From positions 16,819,121 to 16,883,120 of the forward strand of contig OU342808.1 of assembly GCA_910591455.2 (NCBI GenBank): DNA of 64,000 nt, read 5' to 3'. Below the pieces are notes generated by a model that had not been told where the DNA came from, made no database searches, and was given only the letters and a program-made list of their open reading frames with translations. This DNA is from Pholis gunnellus. Lineage: Eukaryota; Chordata; Actinopteri; Perciformes; Pholidae. This document shows positions 50,017 through 62,000 of the stretch, in pieces (position 1 is the stretch's first letter; the number at the start of each line of letters is the position of its first letter). Position numbers and translations under genes: made by a program.

Positions 50017-53000
50017 CTACCAGTGCAACGGGGTCAGAAACGGGGTTTATCTGTTTTACCAATATTTGAGATCATTTGAAGTTCTAAAATCAGAGGGGAA
50101 AGGTTTCTGAAACTTACCTTTGATCGTCTGCCATAATGACTGTTGGATCCGTCAGCTCCTCTCCTACACCTGTCAAGAAAAGAACACATAAATACTGAAA
50201 TAAAAAAACAGATAAGTAGATACACAGGCATGCTGCAAACACACACAAAGGACTCTACCTTGTATATCGAGCACCAGAAGCTCTCTGCATGAGTACTCGT
50301 ATGTCCAGTGGGAGAACGCTTGCAGCGTTTCTTCCAGTGAACAGCAGGGGGTGATCTCTTCTCCAGTGTTGTTGTTGTACTTCCTGAAGTCTCCGACCAT
50401 GTACCTCTCAATAGTCAGCCACTGGCCATTGGAATGCCAGAGGACCAGCGCTACATCTAGAAACCTGGTGGGGGGGGGGGGGGGGGGGGAGACATTATTC
50501 CATGCACAGACACACACAGATGCATGCACAAGAGAAAACACACACCTTGGTGAGTGATGCATATCATCAGGTTTGACCTCGTTGAACACTTGCATCATCT
50601 TCTGGGCTGCTCTCTGCTGCTGGATCTCCTTCAGGGGTATCCAACACAGGTTGACCATAAAGTTAAAAGCGATAGGAAGCTAAAGGTCCAGGAGGTTTAA
50701 AATTGTGAAAATGTAGCAAAAATAGGAGAAATTTTGCTAATTGGTGAGAAATGTCAACTATTCCCTGCCGATGTGCACGTTCCTATTTAGGTACACTTAC
50801 CCTTAAACAAAGCTGCAGTGCCGTGCTACCATGGAAGTACCTCTGCCAGGCACGGACCACCTCCGGCCTGAAGGCTTTGACCACGTACACCAGACCAGGT
50901 CTGAGCACGTCCCGTTCCGCCCAGGTACACAGCACCCTGCAGCCCTGCCGGAGACCCCCATCCATAGAGCCCTCTTCACTGGAGAGGGGCTGCAGCAGGG
51001 CAGACAGGCCTCGTGACGACCAGGAGGAGACTGTGCCACATTCTGGGTCAGCGTCAGAGGACACTTCCTCCAGAGAGTAGATGCTCACCTCTTCACCTCC
51101 TGCAGAGAATGAGGAAAACGGTAGCTTAAGTGAATGGAAGGAGGAATGATAATTCACAAGAAATAAGTTGACTGTGACAACAAACAAAAATGTTACCCAG
51201 AATGGAGACGGGAGTGAAGGGAATGGTGTGAGCCAGTCTCATCAGATTGTTTCTCTCCATAGCTGTTAACACACAAGCGAAAGAGCTAAAATACAAGTGT
51301 AATAACACAAAATCAGATGCACAATAGATGAATCCAGGTATAAAAAAGCTTTTAAAATCGAGTAAAACTAAATGTTAGCCAGAATTAATCAATCATAATT
51401 TCCTGCATAATATCTCAATACCTGAATAGTGCGGATACAAATTTTCAGAGGACTGGAACGAGGCACTCTTCGCTGAAGCAAGCAAAACAAAAGACAAAGA
51501 AAACTCACAATAACAAATTCATTAATTATATAAACATATTCTATATGAAATGCATCAATGTTCAGAAATACCTTCAGAGGCAATCCCGCTCTGTAAACTG
51601 TATCAAAGTCATAAAGAAAAATATGTGAGCTGATTGTTACCATCTTTAAGTGTTTTGAACGTGTTATGGGAGGCCAAAAGAAAGGCAGACTTACGAAGAC
51701 CTGCGGCTCATTGATCTGGCCCAGCTGTTCCATGCTGAGTTAGTGGGGCTCCACACATCCTGAAGGCCAATGCAAAGACACTCAGACAAATTATACACTC
51801 AACGTATCTTATATTTCATCAATATTTATAAAGTTTCCACAATTACAACAGTGTGTTGCCACATCTTGTCACAGATTTACCTGATGGGAAACCACTGGCT
51901 TTTTCAACAAATCCATTGGTTCAAAATCTGAAACAAAATTGTTATTTTCAATATTCAGATCTTTAAAGAAAATGTACACTGTCAGTAACTTATACATTGC
52001 ACATTTGATCATGTCACTGTTCATCTATTCATATGCAGGATTGATTACATGATAAAATCAGAGAGGATTTGTTTTGATAAACCAGCAGGCTCTTTATCAT
52101 CCGCTCATCCTCCACCTTGTCATTTCCCTCATTGTTCCACTGTGCATTCTGGTTCCGTGGGGTGGCCTATGTTTACAGTGTTACTAATATAACTAATAAG
52201 TGCTTCATTTAAATAATCTTAAAGTCCTTACTGAGCTGACTGAGACTGGTTGAAGCCGACCAACATGTAGGCTCTCCTCTCAATCTCCGGTACCGTCTCC
52301 AGCAGGCATCAGACAGATTGGACTGCGTTGCCTTTTTTCCACAGAATATAAAACAAAACAATAAGCAGGGTTTGATGATCCATGCAATAGGCAGTGCATT
52401 TCTGAGCCATCATAGAGAACAATTTGAAATGTCATGAATAAAGTAAATCTCAACATCTGAACATCTTACAGTATCTGGACTGCTCTCGTGTATCTTCACT
52501 GTCTTCCTGTTATGGCTTTTTCCTCTGCTGTTTAAGATTTGAGTGAAGTCAGAGGACTTGGACCACTCTGTGGAAACAAAAACACACACGATATGTTAGA
52601 AAATGGGGATGCATGATAATACAAATATACGACATAAAGTACTCCTAGATTTTTTAAATTTGTTAATAGTTTGTTTTTCTATTATATGCAGGGACAGACG
52701 TGGAGAAAAAGGCTTCTGTACATCTAAATAATCCATGTCTCTTTTATAAATGTTTATAAAAGTTATAGTACACAGAATTGAGATCAAGATTGACAATAAT
52801 TGCATGCTTAACGCAAATATTTATGACCAAAGGCTTATTTTTTTTGTTTTAAACCGTTTGTTTGTATTAAATAATTAGTTTTTCTAACCCCTGCATTACA
52901 AACTACTACGTTACCTTTGCTCCTGCTGCACAGAAGCGATGTGTCGTCCCTAAAACTCCTCTCATCAGACGAACTCTCTTTGTCCATCGGTTCGTTAAGC

Positions 53001-56000
53001 AGAGGACATGAACCCCTCATCGGAGTGAGGGGTGCCCCAGAGAAAGTTATATTCTCCACGCTGGATGACAGGGATCTGCAGTGGCCATAGGGACGGTCGC
53101 TGGACAGACATGCCCACCTGGGGGATTTCACAGACCTTCCACATTGGCTGTTAGGTTTGGACCGAGAACTTGGTCGGCTATCATCCTGAGAAAAGGCAGG
53201 ATTTACCAAACCCTCAGAGAAGTCTCGAGGCTCAGACAGAAGGACGGCATTGGAAGAGGCTCTGGATAATTCTACATTAGACAGCTGTTCATGTGTCCTT
53301 TCCTCCTCTTGCTCTTCTTCTTCTTCTTCTCCTTCTTCCTCCTCTTCCACAGAAGTTCCCTCCTGACTGGGATACAAGTATGGCTCACCTGCCAAGAGTT
53401 TATGATGTGGTGACTCCAAGCTTCTGGGAGAAAGAGGAGACACACAGCGGGACGGTCCACAGGACTGACAGGGTGTCTGATCAACAGTAGCAGACTGTGA
53501 ATCGTAAGGAAAGAAATGTGTAAAATATAAACTGTAGAAGTCATTCATTATGTGCTAGCGTTATTGTTACCGAGAAGAAGAAGCTGAGAAGATGGTGATA
53601 GGTATTAAATCCTCATTCTCTTTCACTTACTACAACAGTTATGATTATGAAATGACAACAGTAAGTACCTCCTTTGCTCCTTCCTCTCCATCCTCATTGT
53701 GTCTTCTTCCTCTGCTCCCCTTAGCTCTGACATTGCCCTCCTGAGATGCCAGTCGACTCGCCACCAGATTACAGCCCTCCAGCACAGAGGGCGGGTTACT
53801 TTTACACGACCTGGGCATCACTCGCCGCATATTAAGTACGTCACAGTCGGCTCCACTTCTGTGCGGGAGGGTCCAGCTGTGAGGGAGGATGTGCCGGGAT
53901 GCTGTGATGAGTCGACATTGAGCCAGGCGGGCCTCCTCCTGTTGCAGGCTGTCAGAAGCAGAGAGCAGAGTGAGGGTGTCCACGGCCAGAGCCGACAGGT
54001 CCTGGAGTTGACCCAGCTGACAGTCCAGCTCCGACAGGCTATCCTGAATGAAGATGACCTTCTCTGAGACCTCCCCCACCATCAGGCACATCTCCTCGGC
54101 TCTAGTAGAACAAAAAAAATAAAAAAATCACACTCTTCAAACACGTTTTTTCACCTTTTTATTAACAGCGGCCCATGTTTGACGTTCTTGCCGTATACCA
54201 GATCCCACAGCTGACAACAAAGTGAACTCATCCCATTGTCACAACACGAAGCCACTGACAGGACACTTTACACAGTGACGACATAATATATTGTGGGTCA
54301 CATGTATATATAGACATATGAGTGAAGCCTGTGTTAGCAGGACAGAAATACACACTCGCGGGATTGCGCGACAATGTAAATCCAATCTCCAAAAAATATG
54401 AGAAAAGATATCATTTCCAATACCACATCACTATTCATATACAAAAATATCCAAAGCACTAGCATCATCTTCTGCAAGGGCCCAAGGGAAACAAATCCAA
54501 AAGGCCAGTAAAGTAGCTGTCAATTGTAATTTTGCCCTGATAGGGAACACAAGAGCCGGAAGGTCATCCTCTCACATAACGTAAATTAAGCAGAGTCCCT
54601 TTAACTCCACATCGTACACTCCTGCTAAAAAACAATAATTTATAATATCAATCAGACCTCTCAGATGTGGCTCTGATCCTGTTAATTTGACTGCTGTGGA
54701 GAACTTCACTCTTCTCATGGAAGTAGGCCTGTACACATTTCTCCTCAAACTCATGGAGCCTCTTAAGATCCTCGTGGCCCAGGTAGAGCTCTGGTAAAGA
54801 CAGGTACGACAGGAGAAGAGACTGAATACAAAGACACATGCTGTGGAATGACTATTTCCACACACATACACACTGCGGTACTCACTAAGTCCAGAGCCTC
54901 TCTCCTCCCGCTCAGCATCCCCAATAAATCTCCTGTAGATGGCTCTCAAACCTAAGGTCATGTGACTGAGGAGGATAAGCGGCGGAGGCAGCCACGGCCT
55001 CTCCTGGTAGGTCATTATGTAGCGATAGCGGTTGTACTTCCACAGCTTATTGGAGGTTGATGCCATGTCAAAGTAGATGTTGCTGTTATTGAGAGGACAA
55101 CATTCATTTAAATAAAAGTACTTTTTTTTATTTTAGGGTCCTACACTGTAAAAGTGTAATTTGGAATTTGCTTTATAAACATGCTCACTTAAAAAATGCG
55201 ATGAGAATGTTGACCATGATGATATACTGGAAGAACATATAGACAGCCTGGAGGAATGGCGTCAGAAAGGAAGCGGGAGGACACGGATGACCGTCGTCAC
55301 ATGCTGTTAAGACACCCAAACACACACACAACACACTTTACACTAGCAACAATCAATACCAACATTAACAGTGGGAATACAATGCAAACTGTCACGGGTA
55401 TTTCATATGCTGTTACCAATGTCACAGACGCTTAAGGCATATAATACCCAGAACTGATAAATGGCATGGAGAAAAAACCTCATCTAAAAACAGAAAAATT
55501 ATTAATTTGGAATTGCTTCACAGCCTTTGGCATCTTCATCACTTGAAAATGGGTGAGAATGACTGAATAAGCAGAATTTCGTTAAGTTCCATGATTCACT
55601 TTGCTTTTAAGTTAAACATCACCTGATCTGTATGCGCGTGTCATCATGTTGCAAAGGACAAGTGGCAAGTTAATCTGACATTAAGCACCTCAACTAAGAA
55701 ACTCAAGGCTACACCAAAGTCATCGACTGCTTTAAATCAAAACTGGTAAATAAGTATCTTGTGTTGCTCTTGAACCGCTCACGGTCTATCTCGGTTGCGT
55801 AGACCTCTCCGTAGATCATCCAGTAGGGCTGGAAGACTATGTCTCGAGCTAGGCTCCAGGATGGGTCCTCATCTGGCGACAGGATGGCCTTCCTGGACAC
55901 CCCGAAGCTCAGCAGCACTATTGCCATCATCACCACTATGAAGAACATGTTACTGGTCTGAGCAGACAGAGAGAGACAAGAGGGGGTGACTAAAACATTT

Positions 56001-59000
56001 TTAAAAACTCATTTCCACTTTCTTCCTCTCCAACAAGTAGGTTACAGTCTCTACCCACCATCTTAGTGATCATGGTGAGGTAAGGGCCAGCATGCTGGTT
56101 GACAGCCAGCAGATCCAGCACCCTGATGAACCAGAAGATGATGTCCAGACAGTAACTGATCCGTCCTGCCGTCCGGTAGGGGTCAGCATGCCAACGCAGC
56201 GTCAATCCAGCCAGGAAGAGGAGGATGGCAATGACATCTGATACGTTCCAGTACTCTGAGAACCAAATCTTCAGCTTCTGGCTCAGCTTCCTCGGCTCAG
56301 ACATGAGTACCTAATTAAGAGTTACATATTTGGATATTCTTTTGTGAAGTAGTATTGAGCTGTGTTGATCTATCTACTTTTATTTAGTCTTCAATATGAC
56401 ACTTTTTTAGGAATACCCTCAGTAGAAAATGTATCACCAATGCATCTAAATAGTTACAGAATTATAACGGAGAGAATGGAAATAAAGTAGAGAACATGTC
56501 TCTCTGCTGGCTCTCTCACCTCTCTGGTTTTCTCCACTGCAGTGGACAAGATGTACGCTATGACCAGCCACTCCTGAACACTGGGTTGATCCTGCATCTC
56601 CACCAGGATGACGTAGGAGAATAACATCAGAAAGGCCAAGTAGGACATCTAAAATGGAAACAGGGACAGTTAAAAAAAACGTGGAAACATAGAAAAATGT
56701 ACATTAAATGTTATACATGCTGCATCAAACAAGAAGGAAATCCTCTGTTAACAAAAAAGAGAAATATTTAAATTGTTTCCACAAGTATTACAACATGGAC
56801 ACCACCTACTGTGTGAAACCAAAACTTGACAACAGGAGCTGTGTAGAAGTCATAAAGTCTTGTGATCCAGGAAAGACACGTCACCGTGGTGGAGGACACA
56901 GTTTCTGACAAGTGACCAAAACATCTGTCATGGAACGACAGGCCTCGCTCTGCGTCCTGACTGCCCTGTGAGAGTAGAGCAGAGTAGAGCAGAGTAGAGT
57001 AGGAGAAGAGAATGGAAGACAAGAGGTACAATAAGCTATTAGGATGTGGGTTACAGTTTGAAAACAGTGCTGGATAAGTACACTACTGGTATCTTACCGT
57101 GTGATCAGTTACCTCGTCAGCCGGTGGAGACTTCACAGACTCAAGTCCAAACAGCATTGCCTCATGGGACTGTGGTACATGACACATTTCAGCTTTGCTT
57201 TTAAACTCCAGTAGCAAGATGGCAGGGGGCAGAAGAAGGCTCAAAATGATCTGAAACATAGAGATAACAAGTGTATCATGTACGCTTGTACAACTATCCA
57301 GGAACATCAGGAAACAATGCCTCCAAATTAAGCTTAGTGAAGCAATAGTTTTTTAATTAACAATTAATGAAATTAGTCATTGTAATGTCAAAGGACCGCT
57401 AGGAGTGATGTCCCACTGAGATGTATGTTCATGCATTTGTATTTATATGAATTACTCTTTATAGTGATGAAAATACCTCCTACACTAAGACAAGAACATC
57501 TTTGTTATGACATTTACAATCAGAGACTTAAGAGGTGTATGATTTTAAACATAATATGAATTTTCTCTGGTTAATCTGACTCTTGCGATGTTCACAATGT
57601 TTACCTTCACGAAGGAGTTTTTTCTCATGTTGAGCGGACCGGTCCAGAGATCTGTGAGGAGGGTCTGAGTGCAGGAGTGTGAGACGAACGGTCGGTGACA
57701 TGAGGAGACAGCCATCTGCAGACAGGTGAAGTGACTCCATACCTCCATCTCTGAAGTCAACAGCTTCATGGCCATCTGCCCATTCTGGCGAAATGCACAG
57801 TCTAACAAGTCCACCGCCAGCTGACCAAACTCACTAAGACACAAAGACGGGATATCCTGCGTTATGCGCCATTTAAGGATCTTTTAATACACAAACTCGT
57901 AATTTAAATGATTACCGACTGGGTCTTTAATCATGCTACTACAAACTTTATTATGTTGCAATTGTCCTAGTAGGTTGAGTACAGACAACACTCACACACA
58001 CACTACCACACACTCACAGTGAATGTGTCTTGAATCGCTCTGAAATGTGGTCGTCCATACTGCTCTGCCGTGCCTCAAAGGCCATGGAGCGGTAAAGCTT
58101 ACAAGCCACTGTCGCACGTGCCAGCGCGTCCTCGCCGTGCTGCCACAGGAACAGTGCCATCTGCTGACGCTGATGAAGAATGGCCCACACGAACAGGTCG
58201 TTGAAGTTGAAGGGAACCAGCAGTGGAGCATCACCAAGGCCAGGGCTCGGCGTGATCTCTCGACTGCTCCCGGGTGACACATCCTGCTCCTAGATGGGGA
58301 AGTTAGAGGTATGGACAAAACAAACCACAAAGGAATGGAGATGAAGAAGGAGGGATCCCATAAGGAAAAAAAGTTATGAAGGGGATTATATTGTAAAAAT
58401 ATATGTTTGTACAAAGCTCTCTCTGCCTTAGAGATCCAAAAGGTGCCTACTAGAGACAAAAGCGTGGCTATACAGGACTAGAGACTTTCTCAGAACAATT
58501 TAATTAAATTTGAATAGTTTCAATTATGAGTGAAGTATTTGAATGACTGAAAATACTGACAAAAATCCCCACCACCTTGGGTTTGTAGGGCTGAGCTGTT
58601 CTAAAGAATTGCAGGTCCTGGGGAGTCCTGCCCCTGGTAGAGATTGGTATTAATCCCCATCTCTGTTTAGACAAGGAGGTGGAACTGTCCCATCTACCCT
58701 CCTATACTCACACCGAAACAACAATGAGGAGAGTGCAGTATTTGAAAGAAAGGTTAAGCATAATTACAATTAATAAACACAAGTCAAACAACATTCATCA
58801 AGGACATCAAAACACAGTGGACAAAGAAAGAAAGAGTTCTAGCTACTTTGTCCTGCAGGCTGATGTAGGCAGCTCTGAAGTGTTTCCGTGTGTAGGTGCT
58901 GCGGTACGCTCCTCCTATGAGGTACTCTATCACCAGGCCAATGTCAATTATAGAGAGACGGTAACCTATGGGAAGAGAAGTCTACTCTCACACACACACA

Positions 59001-62000
59001 CACACACACACACACAGATACAGTAAATACACATATATTATATAATTGTTTAAATGGCTTCTACAGTTATACCTATAGTGTACATAAATGCAGCTCAACT
59101 CAATATCCAGCGAAGAGCTAGTATTAATTCCAAAAACGATGATTAAATATCTTCGTCGACTACCTTTTTTTTCCATGACTAAGATGAGAGACAGTGACGA
59201 GACGGAACCGACGTCATTAAACACCAACTGTGACTAACATACCAAAACCTCTCTTACCTTTGTTGTGTTTTCATTAGCTTAGTAAGAGTCCTTTATATCT
59301 ACATAGCAGGTCCTCTTTACAGAGTCTGCGTTGATGCACTGCCGTGTTTTTACAGTGGCACAGACCAGACAAACACTGGCTCAAGAGAGTTTTTAGGCGT
59401 TTTTAGGTTACCTGAAGGCTACCGTAGTTGTCTGACAGGCATGCAAATGTGCAACCTCATGGCTAGATTCCACTAAATCCTACAAACTGCTCCTTTAAGT
59501 TTAAGTTAACAATTACAACAACAGGGTTTAGGAGAAAAAAAACAAGGTGATATTTTGGCTCGACGAGACTGAAATGTTTCGTAAAATCTGATGACTAAAA
59601 AGTCAACAGTTTTCCTTGACTAAAACCATAGTTGAAAAAAGTTACCATTTTCTCTGACTAAGATAAGACCAAAATGTCCAGACTTTTAGTCATTTAAAAC
59701 GTGACTAAAAAGAACAGGATGAAGTTGACTAAATAGGCTTAACACTAACAAGGAGATTTGACACAGGACTAAGACGAAATAAAAAAAAAATAGTAACACT
59801 AGTTAAAGCCAATAATGTCTGAGTAAAGAGTGTAATTTAATATCCATATGATCATAGGCGTTCTCATTCTCACTTGTCACCTGTTTTGCATCTTCAACGA
59901 GGTGGTGCAGGAAGCTGTCCGTCTGCCCCTGTGACTGTGGAAAGAAACTTGAAATATTACCTACAGAGTAGTAAACGGGACAGCTGCCAAATCAGAGCAA
60001 AATAAAAGATCTACTGGTTACTTTATAACAAAGTTGCATATTGTGTACACAGTAGCAGCCCTGGGACCCTTAGCTCGTTTCTTAGGGGGACTTATTATCC
60101 CAGAGTTATGAATAAATAAACAGGCATTAATACACAAAAGATAAAGGCACTGTGGAGAAAGCCAAGTGTGAATGTACTGATGACAAAGAGTCTTATGATC
60201 TCAAAACATCCTAAAACAACAACTGGGAAAATACCCTGAATGCAAGTGACCAGGAAACAAAAACATTATTGGTGCAAAACACTTACAGCGCATTATTGTG
60301 ATTTCAATCAAAGCCACAGTTTTGGAGTTTGTGCTTCAAGAGTCACAAACAAAAGAACTGAATTTCTTCTGTTTGTATACTAAAGTGCGAGCCAAGGGGA
60401 AACACAACAGTAAACGGTACAGCAAGACAAACACAAGTACTGTGAAGTGTAAGTATAAAAAAATATATATATGTAATATGTTGTTGTTTTTTATGTCAAT
60501 GCTGTACTTCTATTCATGACCAAGAAGAAGAGTAAATAATACATTCTGAAGGAGATGGAGAGTCGCAAACATAAGCAGTAGATACTTCAACATATTATAA
60601 TAACCGTGTTATAGAGCTCCTCCAGGCGATCCACAGTAAGGAAGTGGCTCATCGTCATGCCGTGGTCAATCAGCAGTTTGACAAAACTGACTCGGCCCAT
60701 CACCAGAGCATCCAGCATGGCCTGCTCCAAGGAACCCACCTGCATACAGCATACAATTATTAGGATTAGACAGCAACTGTTACGGATCGTTAGAATGAAC
60801 AATATAATGTGCAATAACAACGTTTAATTACAACATATAGTGAGTCACTGAGTCCGTCTTACCTTCCAATGCTGTCCGTACACCAGGACATCTTTCTGTG
60901 CTATGTCCGCCCTGTCCCAGGCGAGGGCCATACTCAGCTGCTCTGCAGGACTGGCCTTGGTGCCTGTTCATCATGCAGAACAAAAAACATACATCAGAAC
61001 CTATATATACCTCTGCATTCCTAGACAATAGCAAACCTTTCTCCCAGCTGACATTTTAGCAGGAAAAGCCCATTTCTATCATTCATTATTGTTCCATTGT
61101 TCCATTTAAGTGCACCAGTAATTCTGCCTGCACAATAACAAGCCTGGAACTTGTAAACCTACAAAGAATGCAGCAGTTATTACTGTTACCAATTATTATT
61201 ATGATGTAGTTTTCCTGCTATGACATGTCTGCAGTGAAAGATGTCTATTGTCACAACCAAGAGGAGAAATATGAATACCCTTGAGACTAGTTGTCAAAAT
61301 GGCTGCATCAGGTGCCGTTTGGTCCTCTGACTCGGAGTCAAAGATGGTTATCTGTTATTCAAAGACATATTGGAAGTAGTGAGTAGTACATGTTTTGAAT
61401 CACAACATAAAACATTCCCAAATGGTGTTTCACTTACAGACTCTCTGTGATCCATACACTGCAGAAGGAGAGTGCAGAGCTGAGACGCTTCTGCTGTCTC
61501 TACTCCAAACACATCTCCAATCCTGACAAGGAAGTCCTCTTTAATGTCAGCATCCAACTGCCTAAAGAAATGCAGTAAAGGTGTAAGTCATATTTGTGAC
61601 ATGTCACAACGTTATCAAAGCAAACATTGAGTTGACACAATACGGTAGCTCCATTAGACTTACCTCTGTAGATTCAGTTAGGGACATGCATACCTGTCAA
61701 TAGAAGTCTGCTTGTGTAAGAAGGCGAGCAGGTCGGCCGCCCTGCCCGATCCCTCGAACACAAACACTGGCACAGGGGGCACATTGCTAACATAGTCCAA
61801 CACTGTGGACACAATGGCAGGGCCTCCCTCCAACACCACACACACCACAGGCACTCCATGGTTCAGTCCTACGAAGAAGGGAGGAGAGGGTGACATAACG
61901 TCGGTCACATCGAGCCCCTGAGCTTTTCTCTCTGCCTGTAAGTATTGCACAAAAATACACACACACACACACACACTGACTCACGAGGGTGTATCTTCTG

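Noticed and set aside
50751..51080. 109-codon plus-strand frame
   Set aside because: Antisense shadow of kinase exon A32.
53699..54067. 122-codon plus-strand frame
   Set aside because: Antisense shadow of trpm6 exon A23, which has family homology and correct splice sites.
61869..61974. Extended start for trpm6 exon A5 using an earlier TTACAG acceptor
   Set aside because: It would enter in the wrong frame from exon A4; the later TTCGTAG acceptor gives family-like sequence in frame.
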